Shown piece after piece: positions 40,608-50,897 of a DNA stretch of 63,157 bases. Origin of the DNA: Micrococcales bacterium (lineage in GTDB: Bacteria > Actinomycetota > Actinomycetes > Actinomycetales > Microbacteriaceae); the NCBI GenBank assembly GCA_947483795.1, contig CANKLZ010000002.1, positions 1 to 63,157 on the forward strand, given 5' to 3'. A program made the position numbers and the translations under genes. Position 1 is the first letter of the stretch. Each line of letters starts with the position of its first letter. A model generated the notes under the pieces. That model saw nothing but the letters and a program-made list of their open reading frames with translations. It did no database searches and was not told where the DNA came from.

Positions 40608-41187
40608 GATTTTTAAGTTTGCAGCGCTCTACCCAAAGCACCTTGATCTCAACGGAGATCATGGAAATCTATTGGTTCTCCAAAAACGTCTGGCTTGGCG
40701 AGGCGTTTCAGCGGACATAGTGTCTGTTACTAAGCCGACGGACTTAGAGCAATTCGACTTCGTTCTTTTAGGTCACGGATCTAGAGATGCCTGGGCTGAA
40801 GTCCTAAGGATAGATCCTGAATTGATTTCAAAAGTAGGGAAGCTGGTGAGAGCATCTAAGTCGGTTATGGCAATCAGCTCTGGATATGAGCTTCTAATAG
40901 AAGAGCTTGAGTCATCTTCGGTTTCTCATGCGAATCACGTAAGCGAGTTCCGAGTAGTGGACAAAGTTGTTGGTTACGTGAACAGCGATTTGGTGTTGCC
41001 AGAAATTCAGCAACTTAATCAGACGGTTATGACTTTATTTCATGGGCCTGTACTGGCTAAGAATCCAGAATTGGCAGACCAAGTAATCAGCAAAGCGGGC
41101 TGGTGTGATGTTGTAATAAGAAATCTCGAAATAGATTCAGTTAATGAACTTGCTTCGGCTAGTCGCAGGATAGCTTTCGAAGACTAG
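40591..41187 (+). CDS. GatD-like class I glutamine amidotransferase domain lacking the catalytic Cys
   Basis: Downstream of and overlapping MurT; VMAISSGYELL where canonical GatD has ...CGGYQ(L/F)L; TLFHGPVLAKNPELAD retained. Confidence 0.82.
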   Translation: MSNVAKIFKFAALYPKHLDLNGDHGNLLVLQKRLAWRGVSADIVSVTKPTDLEQFDFVLLGHGSRDAWAEVLRIDPELISKVGKLVRASKSVMAISSGYELLIEELESSSVSHANHVSEFRVVDKVVGYVNSDLVLPEIQQLNQTVMTLFHGPVLAKNPELADQVISKAGWCDVVIRNLEIDSVNELASASRRIAFED

Positions 41188-41405
41188 TTGAGTTTGTCTG
41201 TCTCGTCTTGCCAGGTGATTGCGATTGGTTTGAGTTTGTCTTTGTTTGCCGTTCCGTGATGTCCACAGAAAACAAGATCTCCTGAGGCTAGAACAACACG
41301 GATAAAAGCTTGAGCCCCACAGATGTCGCAGCGGTCAGCAGCGGTCAATGCTGGTAGTTCTGTGGCTTCTAAAACCACTTCGTTGGTGCTTTCTGTCTGT
41401 TCCAT
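41184..41405 (-). CDS. DUF7455-like small protein with CxxC...CGHH
   Basis: TAADRCDICGAQAFIRVVLASGDLVFCGHHG; SD GGAGGA before ATG at 41405. Confidence 0.8.
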   Translation of the reverse strand: MEQTESTNEVVLEATELPALTAADRCDICGAQAFIRVVLASGDLVFCGHHGTANKDKLKPIAITWQDETDKLN

Positions 41406-41543
41406 TTGTTCCTCCATGACTACTACAACACAAGTACTTGAGTAAATGTTCCTCATTCGGCTGTATTTCGCTATCTGCGAATAGTTTTTCACTGTTTGAG
41501 TGTCCTAATCCTTTGATTTGCTGGTTCTGCTTAGGCTTGATGC

Positions 41544-43625
41544 ATGACTTCAAGTGATTACTCGGCACGCCATCTCTCAGTCCTCGAAGGTCTTGAAGCT
41601 GTTCGAAAGCGTCCTGGAATGTACATTGGTTCCACCGATAGTCGTGGCTTGATTCACTGTCTTTGGGAAATTATCGACAACTCGGTGGATGAAGCTTTAG
41701 CAGGCTACGGAAAGCTCATCAGCATCGTTTTGCATAAAGACGGCAGTGTGGAGATTACGGATCAGGCGCGAGGCATTCCTGTCGATATTGAACCAAAAAC
41801 TGGACTAAGCGGTGTTGAAGTGGTCTTCACCAAGCTTCACGCCGGTGGCAAGTTTGGAAGTGGCTCTTACGCGGCTTCCGGTGGGCTCCACGGTGTAGGA
41901 GCCTCTGTCGTAAACGCTCTTTCAGAGCGATTAGAGGTAGAAGTAGACAGAGACGGCAAGACCTGGGCTATGTCCTTTCACAGAGGAGCTCCAGGGCTTT
42001 TTGATGATAAGAAGACGCTGGCTCCAGGAAATCCCTTCAAACCATTTAAAGACAAAAGTGTTCTCCGTGAAATTGGTAAAGTTGCCAAAAACAAAACCGG
42101 TTCCCGAGTTAGATTTTGGGCTGATCCTCAGATATTCGTAAAAGGAGCTGAGTTCGAACTAGAAGACATTCTTTCCAGAGCTCGCCAAACAGCTTTCTTG
42201 GTTCCTGGCCTGAAGCTGGTTGTTACCGATCAGCGCTCTGGAAAAGTTGCGAATCATGAATTTTTCTTCCAAGGTGGTATCGTCGAGTTCGTTGACTTCC
42301 TAGCAAAAGATGCACCCTTGAGTAATGTTTGGAGACTCAGCGGAAGTGGTGCTTACTCTGAAACCGTGCCAGTACTGAATGCCGCTGGCAACATGGAATC
42401 CAAAGAGGTGCAACGTAACTGTGAAGTAGATGTTGTTGTGCGTTGGGGAACAGATTACAACACTGAAATCAAAAGTTTTGTAAACATCATCGCCACGCCT
42501 AAGGGTGGAACTCACCTTCAGGGCTTCGAACAAGCTCTTCTTAAGGTGCTCAAGGCGCAAGCAGATGCTAACTCAAGAAAGTTCAAGTTAGGCAACGAAA
42601 AGATTGAAAAAGAAGACGTTACTGCTGGACTCACCGCTGTGGTTACAGTGCGTATCGCAGAGCCGCAATTCGAGGGTCAGACTAAAGAAATTCTTGGAAC
42701 TCCAGCAATAAAAAACATTGTCGCCAACATCGTTTCAAAAGCTCTCACCGATCGATTCAATTCATCCAAGCGTGAGGACAAAGCACAAACGGCTCTAGTC
42801 CTTGAAAAAGTTGTAAACGAGATGAAGTCGAGAATTTCTGCGAGGACGCATAAGGAGACTCAGCGCCGAAAGACCGCGTTGGAGTCATCCTCTTTACCTA
42901 CCAAACTTGTTGACTGTAGAACTCAAGATACCTTCGATTCCGAACTGATCATCGTAGAGGGTGAATCTGCCCTCGGCACAGCAAAACTAGCTAGAAATAG
43001 CGAATTCCAAGCACTGCTACCAATACGTGGAAAAATCCTCAACGTTCAAAAGGCAGCTATTACCGACATGCTCAATAACACTGAGTGTGCTTCAATCATT
43101 CAGGTCCTCGGAGCTGGCTCGGGTAGATCCTTCGACTTAGCTTCAGCGCGCTACGGAAAAATCATTTTGATGAGCGATGCAGATGTCGATGGCGCCCACA
43201 TCAGAACCTTGCTGCTAACCCTGTTTTATAAATACATGAGACCTCTAGTTGAGGATGGTCGAGTTTTTGCTGCTGTACCACCACTGCACAGGGTGGTAGT
43301 AATGAATCCTGGCACTAAGCCCAACGAAACCATTTACACATACTCGCAACCTGAACTTGAGGCACTCTTGGCGAAGTTGGCTAAAGCGGGCAAGAAGTAT
43401 CAAGAACCGATTCAGAGATACAAGGGTTTAGGTGAGATGGATGCTGATCAACTTGCTGAAACAACTATGGATCGTAAGAGTAGATCACTGCGAAGAGTGA
43501 CAGTCGATGACCTAGCCGCCGCTGAAACTATGTTCGAACTACTCATGGGTAATGAAGTTGCTCCGAGAAGAGACTTCATTGTGGACAAAGCCGAGTCCTT
43601 TGAGCGAGAAAGAATTGACGCTTAG
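41544..43625 (+). CDS. parE: DNA topoisomerase IV subunit B (GyrB/ParE family)
   Basis: [41 protein letters not shown]; starts 6 nt after TAGGCT. Confidence 0.92.
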   Translation: MTSSDYSARHLSVLEGLEAVRKRPGMYIGSTDSRGLIHCLWEIIDNSVDEALAGYGKLISIVLHKDGSVEITDQARGIPVDIEPKTGLSGVEVVFTKLHAGGKFGSGSYAASGGLHGVGASVVNALSERLEVEVDRDGKTWAMSFHRGAPGLFDDKKTLAPGNPFKPFKDKSVLREIGKVAKNKTGSRVRFWADPQIFVKGAEFELEDILSRARQTAFLVPGLKLVVTDQRSGKVANHEFFFQGGIVEFVDFLAKDAPLSNVWRLSGSGAYSETVPVLNAAGNMESKEVQRNCEVDVVVRWGTDYNTEIKSFVNIIATPKGGTHLQGFEQALLKVLKAQADANSRKFKLGNEKIEKEDVTAGLTAVVTVRIAEPQFEGQTKEILGTPAIKNIVANIVSKALTDRFNSSKREDKAQTALVLEKVVNEMKSRISARTHKETQRRKTALESSSLPTKLVDCRTQDTFDSELIIVEGESALGTAKLARNSEFQALLPIRGKILNVQKAAITDMLNNTECASIIQVLGAGSGRSFDLASARYGKIILMSDADVDGAHIRTLLLTLFYKYMRPLVEDGRVFAAVPPLHRVVVMNPGTKPNETIYTYSQPELEALLAKLAKAGKKYQEPIQRYKGLGEMDADQLAETTMDRKSRSLRRVTVDDLAAAETMFELLMGNEVAPRRDFIVDKAESFERERIDA

Positions 43626-46048
43626 TCTCTTCCTGCCGAAATAATAGTTGCACTCAACGGTGTACCTGAAGCATCTCTTTTTGCTAAATACTCTGGAGTT
43701 TCAAGTGGTTTGCCTGCTGAGGCGCAAGCCAAAATTGGTGAGTTGCCGACATAAGCGAAGTACAGCTGGTTCTCATCCCGAATGAACTTATGCGCTCGCA
43801 CACCTCCTGTAGCCCTTCCTTTAGCCGGGAACTCAGTTATCTCAGTGATCTTCGCGCTTCCAGAGTCAACCGCTCCTAGTGACTCACTGTTGCTTGCGGC
43901 GGTAAGCACCTGTGTGTCCTTGGTCACCTTTATCGAAGTGAAGAAGATTGCTTGTGAGCCTTCGGAGAGTTTTATGCCAGCCATACCGGCAGCTCCTCTA
44001 CCTTGTGGTCGAACTGATGCTGCATCGAATCTCAGAAGTTGTGCATCATTTGTGACGAACACAAGAGTGTCTTTTTCGGTGCTAACTTCAGCTCCGATCA
44101 CAGCATCTCCAGATTTTAGTGAGATCACTTCGAACTCAGTTTTAGGCAGGAAGTCGGAACTCAATCGTTTGACTACACCCAACTTTGTTCCAATCGCTAT
44201 CACTGTGTTGTCAGTTAGTTCGAATGCACCGATCAATTTAGTTTGCTTAGGAATGCCCAGGAACTCAGCAGCAGATACGGATTCAGTTGCTTCGAAAGAT
44301 CCATCATTAGCTGGTATGTCACCAGCATGAACTCGATGCATTACACCGTCTGAGGTTAGGAAACCGATGTAGCTTCTAGTCGTGCTCGAGATAACTGTTC
44401 GAAATGCATCATGTTTTTTGCGCTTAGCGCTTGGAGTGGGTGCCAATGTAGTTCTAAGAACCTGGCCACTAGCTGTGAGTACGATGAAGCAAGGCGAGTC
44501 AGCCAGCTGAGCATCGATAGCCGCGGCCCTTGCAGAACTTACTGGTTTTACTTCGGTGACGCCATCGCTAATTGTGGATCTTCGGTCATCGCCATACTTG
44601 GCTGCGACTTCTTCAAGTTCATTAGCAACAACATCTCTAAGGTTCTTTTCTGCTGACAGAATTCTTTTGAGTTCAGCAATCTCTTTAGAAAGGGATTTGC
44701 TCTCTGCTTCTAATTCGAGCTTCGAAAACTTGGTTAGTCGTCGAAGTTTTAGTTCCAAAATGTATTCAGCTTGTATCTCTGACAACGTGAACTTGGCCAT
44801 GAGTTTCTTGCGAGCATCATCAACTTCATCTGCCGCCCTGATGATTTTGATGACTTCGTCAATGCTCAGTATTGCTTTAAGGAGACCTTCGACTAAATGC
44901 AATCTGGCCAGTTTCTTGCCGAGCCTATTTTCGCTGCGTCGCTTTACAACGACGACTCGGTGAGCTAGGTAAACACCGAGCATGTCTCTTAGTCCAAGTG
45001 TTTCCGGTCGTCCATCAACAAGAGCTACGTTATTGATGCTAAAAGAGTCTTCAAGCGGAGTGAATCGATATAGAAGATCTAGCACAACATTTGGGTCGAA
45101 TCCGGTTTTGAGTTCAATTACTAACTTGAGCCCATTCGTTCTGTCGGTTAAGTCGATGACATCGGCAATTCCCTGAAGCTTTTTGTTTGTAACTCCGTCT
45201 TTGATTTTCTCAATGATTCGCTCTGGTCCAATTAGGTAGGGGAGCTCTGTGACAACCAGAGCAAGCTTTCTCGGGGACACGCTTTCGATAGAAACCTTAG
45301 CTCTGGTCTTAAAGCTTCCTCGACCAGTTTCGTAGGCCTCCCTAATACCCTCGGTGCCCATGATGATTCCACCAGAAGGTAGGTCGGGGCCAGGAATGAA
45401 CTTCATAAGATCAGCAGAGGTAACTTTTGGATTTCCAAGAAGGTGAATAGCGCCAGCGATGACTTCACGCATGTTGTGTGGCGCCATGTTAGTAGCCATA
45501 CCCACGGCGATACCAGAGGATCCGTTAACGAGAAGGTTTGGGAATGCAGCAGGCAAAACTTCAGGTTCTGAGAGTTGGGCATCGTAGTTAGGTTTGAAAT
45601 CAACTACGTCCTCATCAAGACCTTCGTTCATGATGAGCGCTGCCGCTGCAAGTCTGGTCTCTGTGTATCGAGATGCTGCTGGACCATCGTCCAAAGAACC
45701 GAAGTTACCGTGGCCATCAATCATTGGCACTCTTAGAGTGAAAGGCTGTGACATCCTGACCATAGCGTCATAGATGGCCCCGTCGCCGTGAGGGTGGAGT
45801 TTTCCCATAACTTCACCCACTACTCGAGCGGATTTCACGTGGCCCTTATCGGGCCTCAGACCCATTTCTCCCATCTGGAAGATTATTCTTCGCTGCACAG
45901 GCTTGAGCCCGTCCCTAGCGTCTGGAAGAGCACGGGCATAGATAACTGAATATGAATACTCGAGGAATGAGTCGCTTAGCTCTTGAGTTAAGGCAATGTC
46001 AACGATTCGCTCATCTGGGAATCGGTTTTCAGACTTCTTATTAGTCAT
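43622..46048 (-). CDS. parC: DNA topoisomerase IV subunit A (GyrA/ParC family)
   Basis: [23 protein letters not shown]; catalytic Tyr in [11 protein letters not shown]. Confidence 0.92.
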   Translation of the reverse strand: MTNKKSENRFPDERIVDIALTQELSDSFLEYSYSVIYARALPDARDGLKPVQRRIIFQMGEMGLRPDKGHVKSARVVGEVMGKLHPHGDGAIYDAMVRMSQPFTLRVPMIDGHGNFGSLDDGPAASRYTETRLAAAALIMNEGLDEDVVDFKPNYDAQLSEPEVLPAAFPNLLVNGSSGIAVGMATNMAPHNMREVIAGAIHLLGNPKVTSADLMKFIPGPDLPSGGIIMGTEGIREAYETGRGSFKTRAKVSIESVSPRKLALVVTELPYLIGPERIIEKIKDGVTNKKLQGIADVIDLTDRTNGLKLVIELKTGFDPNVVLDLLYRFTPLEDSFSINNVALVDGRPETLGLRDMLGVYLAHRVVVVKRRSENRLGKKLARLHLVEGLLKAILSIDEVIKIIRAADEVDDARKKLMAKFTLSEIQAEYILELKLRRLTKFSKLELEAESKSLSKEIAELKRILSAEKNLRDVVANELEEVAAKYGDDRRSTISDGVTEVKPVSSARAAAIDAQLADSPCFIVLTASGQVLRTTLAPTPSAKRKKHDAFRTVISSTTRSYIGFLTSDGVMHRVHAGDIPANDGSFEATESVSAAEFLGIPKQTKLIGAFELTDNTVIAIGTKLGVVKRLSSDFLPKTEFEVISLKSGDAVIGAEVSTEKDTLVFVTNDAQLLRFDAASVRPQGRGAAGMAGIKLSEGSQAIFFTSIKVTKDTQVLTAASNSESLGAVDSGSAKITEITEFPAKGRATGGVRAHKFIRDENQLYFAYVGNSPILACASAGKPLETPEYLAKRDASGTPLSATIISAGRD

Positions 46049-46092
46049 GGTCTTTCTAGTGGCTAAAAGTGGGCTGTGGCAGACTTGTCTCT

Positions 46093-47205
46093 ATGTCTTC
46101 GATGCTACCTGCACCTCCCAAATCATTGGGGAAGCTAGGCGATGTGTTGATAAGCGCACTCGCCAGCGTCAGAGGAGAATCAAACCCCCTGTCTTTGCCC
46201 AAACGTCGATCAGTTTTGGTTTTACTCGTGGATGGCCTTGGCATGAAAAACATTAAGGACGCGGGGGCTTACGCAGGGTTTCTGAACAAGCAGCAATCCA
46301 TCGAAGCCTCTTGTTTTTACCCTTCAACTACTGCCTCGAGCATCGTTTCATTTTCAACTGGAGTTCCCCCTTGGGAGAACAATTTCATCGGATACCAGGT
46401 GTTCGATCGTGAGAGTAATCAAGCCATGAATCTACTTTCTGGTTGGGAATCTCAAGGACATGCGAAAGCCTTTCAGGGAATTCCAACAGTGTCTGAGAAA
46501 GCTATTTCATCAGGAATTGAATTCCACACCATAGCTCCCGCTGTTTACAAAGAGACAGGCTTCACCGCTGCAACTATGCGTGGGTCAGCTTTTCACGGAC
46601 TGAGTTCAATTGCTGAAAGGTTTGCTAAAGCACGAGCATTGTTGGCTGCGGGCGAGCCTAAAGTTGTATACCTCTATGTTCCTGAGTTGGATCAAACAGC
46701 GCATGCAAAAGGTTGTAAGTCCACAGAGTGGTTAAACCTATTAGAGGATGTGGATGCCGAGATTTCTTCACTGGCCAATTCTTTACCAAAGAACACCGGT
46801 TTAATCGTTACGGCTGACCATGGCATTGTTGACATTTCCAAAAGCAATCATGTTTATCTTGACGAGTACCTTAGCGAATCTGAGTTGCTGTTCGTTGGTG
46901 GTGACACAAGGGGATTGTTTGTGTATCTAATGGAGCCGAGCAAACTCGAGCCGACGCTGGATTTGTTAGAAAGCCTGGTAGGCGAATCATGCTATTTAGT
47001 AACTCCGCAGAACCTCATAGATTCTGGATATTGGAAGCCGATTAGTAAGAACTCGATTGTTCCAGACTTCATAGTTTTGGCAAAGAAGGAAGTTGCTCTC
47101 TATCACCGTGCGTTTGCCAAGCGAAAATCGCTAGAAATGATTGGCCACCATGGATCTATTTCAAGCGCTGAGATGTTAATACCTCTGATGACTTTTGGTT
47201 TCTAA
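46093..47205 (+). CDS. Alkaline phosphatase/nucleotide pyrophosphatase family protein
   Basis: LLVDGLGMKNI, FYPSTTASS, VTADHGIVDI. Confidence 0.87.
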   Translation: MSSMLPAPPKSLGKLGDVLISALASVRGESNPLSLPKRRSVLVLLVDGLGMKNIKDAGAYAGFLNKQQSIEASCFYPSTTASSIVSFSTGVPPWENNFIGYQVFDRESNQAMNLLSGWESQGHAKAFQGIPTVSEKAISSGIEFHTIAPAVYKETGFTAATMRGSAFHGLSSIAERFAKARALLAAGEPKVVYLYVPELDQTAHAKGCKSTEWLNLLEDVDAEISSLANSLPKNTGLIVTADHGIVDISKSNHVYLDEYLSESELLFVGGDTRGLFVYLMEPSKLEPTLDLLESLVGESCYLVTPQNLIDSGYWKPISKNSIVPDFIVLAKKEVALYHRAFAKRKSLEMIGHHGSISSAEMLIPLMTFGF

Positions 47206-48233
47206 TCTTCATCTTCTGTTTTAGAACCAAACAAAACTTCAGCCCAACGACTCGTGCTTTGATTCTTTGCTGGAGTGTAAGGTTCTTCCTTAGTTTGCGT
47301 TATTTGTGAAACTGGATTCTCATGCTGTTCATCATGTTCAGTATCGAATGACTCTTCAGGTACTGGCTCTTGCGCAGAAAACTCTTCAATTGCTTGCTCA
47401 AGTTGTGGCTCTTGCTGAGTAAATTCTTGAAGCTTAACTTCTAGCTCGCTATCCGATTGATTTTCAACAACATGAAAAGTGGTTCGCGTTTCTGTCTCAA
47501 CAATTGAGATGATTTCGGTTCGTGTCGCTGACTCCACTTCCTCAATCTCAACGAGTTCAGGAACGATGGACAAACTTGAAGTTTGTGCTGGTTGTTCTTC
47601 GACTGCTGCGAAGGCAGGAAAAATCGTTGTTGGATGAACTGGTTGTTCAGCTTGAGCAGCTCTAGGAGCCTCGGCAGAAGTTAGTGGAACAGCGTTTGAT
47701 AATTGCAGCGCACTCTGGTTCTCCGGCACTAGCAGGAGGTTTTTAGGATCAAAGGTCCACGTGGCAACACCAGCAGTTCCCGAAAGCATGTAACTCACAG
47801 AGACCAACCACTCACCTTCAGCTGATTTTCTTGAGCTCCACTTTGTTTCGGTGGCTTTGTTGTTTTGTAGTCGGTCGTCAATTACGGTTCCAAATTCAAT
47901 CTGCGTAGGGTCGATGAATCGCTCGGTGGCTAGCGAGAGCCTTATGTTGCGAGCAAGTGTGACAATGTGGTTGAGTTCGGTGATTATCGGTGCAGCGTAT
48001 TTGGCGACGTGGTCTTCATCTGCGCCAGTTCGAGCAACGAGCTCTTCGATAGACACGCCCAAACGAATCTCGGTTTGGATGTCTCTCGGTGTCAGGTTCT
48101 TCGGTAGTGAAGTTGATCTTGACTTCATGGCTTTGAGTAGGTCATCTGAAATTTCCAGATAGTGTCTAGTGCCATCAGGAGCTTGCAGCTCCAGTTGGTT
48201 GTTAGTAACTCCAGTTATCCGTAAATCCGCCAT
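47202..48233 (-). CDS. sepH: Septation protein SepH
   Basis: MADLRITGVTNNQLELQAPDGTRHYLEISDDL; DUF3071 region; start at 48233 with SD AAGGA. Confidence 0.88.
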   Translation of the reverse strand: MADLRITGVTNNQLELQAPDGTRHYLEISDDLLKAMKSRSTSLPKNLTPRDIQTEIRLGVSIEELVARTGADEDHVAKYAAPIITELNHIVTLARNIRLSLATERFIDPTQIEFGTVIDDRLQNNKATETKWSSRKSAEGEWLVSVSYMLSGTAGVATWTFDPKNLLLVPENQSALQLSNAVPLTSAEAPRAAQAEQPVHPTTIFPAFAAVEEQPAQTSSLSIVPELVEIEEVESATRTEIISIVETETRTTFHVVENQSDSELEVKLQEFTQQEPQLEQAIEEFSAQEPVPEESFDTEHDEQHENPVSQITQTKEEPYTPAKNQSTSRWAEVLFGSKTEDED

Positions 48234-48422
48234 TATGATTCCTTCTGCGGCTAGTTTCGCACTAAAACTCTGGGTTACTTGGTTCATTTTGGTTGTGCCG
48301 CGACACGCCCAAACTGAGAGATGACTGACAAAACACCATTCATCGGGGTTAATAGGGTTGCATTTATGCCGTTCGTGTTGGAGACTTCCAGCGCTTAGAC
48401 AAGATTATTGAAAGGAAAGTAA

Positions 48423-48707
48423 TTGGCTACCGATTACGATGCTCCACGCAAAAGCGACGACGATACCGAGTCCCTGGAAGCTATTAAAGAATCCGAGGGT
48501 ACATCAGCGTCTTCAGATGTTGATGCCGACGATCACTCCGACTCCTTTTCAATTCCTGAAGTCACTAACGAAGAGCAAGACGTTGTCGTCGTGCCTAAGC
48601 AAGAAGATGAGTTCACTTGCTCAGAATGCTTCATTGTTAAGCACCACAGCCAGAAAGCCAAGAAAGATGGCGAATATGGGCCTGTGTGTGTTGACTGTTC
48701 GCACTAA
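48423..48707 (+). CDS. DUF4193 family protein
   Basis: Acidic N-terminus and CSECFIVKHHSQ...CVDCSH; TTG start. Confidence 0.88.
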   Translation: MATDYDAPRKSDDDTESLEAIKESEGTSASSDVDADDHSDSFSIPEVTNEEQDVVVVPKQEDEFTCSECFIVKHHSQKAKKDGEYGPVCVDCSH

Positions 48708-49156
48708 AGCTTATTGAGCAAGCCAGCTATCACTTCTGGATTTCTACTCGCGATTAACCAATAAGGCGTTGGGTCTCTTTTATCATTGATAGCGATCTTC
48801 ACCAGCTGTTTCACGCCAATTTGAAAAACAGTGTAAGCGCGTGAATCTAGGAGGGTTCCACGTTCCATAAACACTTCATCGCCCTCAATTGACTTTGCTG
48901 TTCCCAAGTATTTTGTTTCAATCTTTACTTTTCCAATAGTCAAGTGTTCAGCAGTTAATGTGATCAGTGGGGAGAAAAACCAGGTTGTGACAAGAACCAG
49001 TGAAAAGGATAGAGCTGAAAGTACTAAGCCAACCTCTTCTGAGAAGGGAAGTGCTATCACGAAGACAGCAACAGGGACAAATAGGGTTGCTGCGTAGAAG
49101 CCAAGGCTCGGAAGAGTTCGTTCTTGGTATAGCACTGGTGAGGAAAGATTTGTCAT
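48704..49156 (-). CDS. DUF3093 membrane protein
   Basis: Two TMs near the N-terminus; between DUF4193 and dut as in other actinobacteria. Confidence 0.85.
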   Translation of the reverse strand: MTNLSSPVLYQERTLPSLGFYAATLFVPVAVFVIALPFSEEVGLVLSALSFSLVLVTTWFFSPLITLTAEHLTIGKVKIETKYLGTAKSIEGDEVFMERGTLLDSRAYTVFQIGVKQLVKIAINDKRDPTPYWLIASRNPEVIAGLLNKL

Positions 49157-49161
49157 GGAAT

Positions 49162-49168
49162 TAGAATA
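49162..49168. promoter_or_regulatory. Symmetric shared -10 element for divergent leaderless DUF3093 and dut genes
   Basis: TAGAATA core: + TAGAAT-ACGCTC-ATG and - TATTCT-AATTCC-ATG; only 17 nt between start codons. Confidence 0.65.
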
Positions 49169-49173
49169 CGCTC

Positions 49174-49608
49174 ATGACCAATTTTGAAGTTCTAATCAAA
49201 TGTGACCCAGAGCTAATGCCAACTTCAGCAAATCCAGGAGACGCAGGTTACGACCTTAGGTCAGCTGAGTCAGCGGTAGTTCCTGCAAGATCGAGAACTA
49301 CTGTGAACACAGGAGTCGCTATAGCTCTTCCTGCTGGTTTCGTCGCCCTTGTTCACCCTCGAAGTGGATTGGCGGCAAAGCACGGCATCACAGTGCTAAA
49401 TGCCCCTGGGACCGTAGATGCGGGTTACCGCGGTGAGATCTTGATTACATTGGTTAATCACTCCGACGAAGACTTTCAAATTGCCAAGGGTGACCGAGTG
49501 GCTCAGATCGTTTTCCAGAAGTTTGAATCAGCCACTTTCGTTCCCGTTACTGAACTGCCAGGTTCGCAGCGTGGCAACTCCGGTTTCGGTTCGACAGGAG
49601 TCAAGTAA
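49174..49608 (+). CDS. dut: dUTP diphosphatase
   Basis: PGDAGYDLRS, PRSGLAAKHGI, GTVDAGYRGEI, RGNSGFGSTG. Confidence 0.96.
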   Translation: MTNFEVLIKCDPELMPTSANPGDAGYDLRSAESAVVPARSRTTVNTGVAIALPAGFVALVHPRSGLAAKHGITVLNAPGTVDAGYRGEILITLVNHSDEDFQIAKGDRVAQIVFQKFESATFVPVTELPGSQRGNSGFGSTGVK

Positions 49609-50180
49609 TGTCTGATCTCGCAACTTCAGTTACCAATCAACCAAACAAAGGGCCTTGGGACAATTCTGATCTCAATGCACCAAAAGATTTGGTGGATTTC
49701 GGTTCGATAGCGTTTGTGCCGAATCAGAGCGTCGGTGTCAGGGCTGAAGTTGAAGAAGGTACTCAGAGAATCGTTGCAATCTCGTTTGACTACCAGGAAA
49801 GTGTCTTGCAAGTTCAAGCTTTCGCCAGTGCCAAGGGCGATAAATTATGGCTTGAAGTAAGTAGTGACATTACCGAAAGTTTGACAAGTCAGGGAATTTT
49901 TGTGCAAACCATTTCTGGTCCACATGGGTTAGAGATTGAGACGGAGTTACCTATTGGGAACGGAAACACCCAAAAGGTAAGGCTTTTCGGATTTGATGGA
50001 GATCGTTGGCTATTGCGTGGAACTATTTCTGGAGCTGCAATCTCAGACTCTGACCAAAGAAATCAACTAGAGGATATTTTTAGAGGCATCGTTGTCTTCA
50101 GAGGTGAGACGCCGCTACCACCTAGGGAAGTTCTGCCACTGACTTTGCCAACCGGTTCAATTGTGACAAGAGCCAACTGA
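49608..50180 (+). CDS. DUF3710 family protein
   Basis: GPWDNSD start region and RNQLEDIFRGIVVFRGETPLPPREVLPLTLP; follows dut. Confidence 0.85.
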   Translation: MSDLATSVTNQPNKGPWDNSDLNAPKDLVDFGSIAFVPNQSVGVRAEVEEGTQRIVAISFDYQESVLQVQAFASAKGDKLWLEVSSDITESLTSQGIFVQTISGPHGLEIETELPIGNGNTQKVRLFGFDGDRWLLRGTISGAAISDSDQRNQLEDIFRGIVVFRGETPLPPREVLPLTLPTGSIVTRAN

Positions 50181-50869
50181 TGGTTGATAAGAAGAAACCA
50201 GAAATTGATTCGAAGAAGTATGGATTAAAAAAAACCGACGACGGCTACAAGGTTGATGCAAAGAGCCTTCTAGAAAGCATCGGTGGAGTTCAAGGCTTCA
50301 TTGAGGCAACAGTGCCGGGGCTAGTCTACGTTCTAACTTTCGCTATCTGGCAGGACCTGACTGTCTCGATAATCAGCGTCGCTTTAGCCATGGCCGCTCT
50401 TACTATCCGTCACTTTATGGTGAAAAGGCCAGCGTCAGCACTAATTGGGCCAATAGTGGGAATTGGACTTGCGATCTATCTGGCTCAAAGACCAGAAGGC
50501 AAACCTAGTGATTTTTATCTCCCTGGCTTTTGGACCAATGTCGCCTACGGTGGGGGCTTGTTGCTGAGCATCCTTGTGAGATTCCCGATTATTGGTGTTC
50601 TAGTTGGATTTATGACCAATCAGGGATTTACGTGGCGTAAAGATCGCCGTAAAGTGCGCTTTTTCAACCTTGTAACCATGCTATGGGTGGGAATGTTTGG
50701 GCTTCGACTACTGGTTCAGGTGCCCATGTACCTAGCAAACGACATCGTTTCTCTAGGTTTTGCAAGGATTGCCATGGGACAACCTCTTTTCCTTTTGATG
50801 ATTTGGATTTCTTGGCTTTTGCTTAGGAAAGTGGTTAGAGCCGAACAAGATGGTAATTTGGACAAGTAG
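50180..50869 (+). CDS. DUF3159 membrane protein
   Basis: Multi-TM sequence after DUF3710; characteristic RLLVQVPMYLA. Confidence 0.85.
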   Translation: MVDKKKPEIDSKKYGLKKTDDGYKVDAKSLLESIGGVQGFIEATVPGLVYVLTFAIWQDLTVSIISVALAMAALTIRHFMVKRPASALIGPIVGIGLAIYLAQRPEGKPSDFYLPGFWTNVAYGGGLLLSILVRFPIIGVLVGFMTNQGFTWRKDRRKVRFFNLVTMLWVGMFGLRLLVQVPMYLANDIVSLGFARIAMGQPLFLLMIWISWLLLRKVVRAEQDGNLDK

Positions 50870-50897
50870 TTATTGTAGGAATCGCTAGGAGTGGACT

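Noticed and set aside
43782-44330. 182-aa plus-strand ORF opposite parC (and 44556..44963)
   Set aside because: Antisense shadow ORFs within a conserved topoisomerase gene
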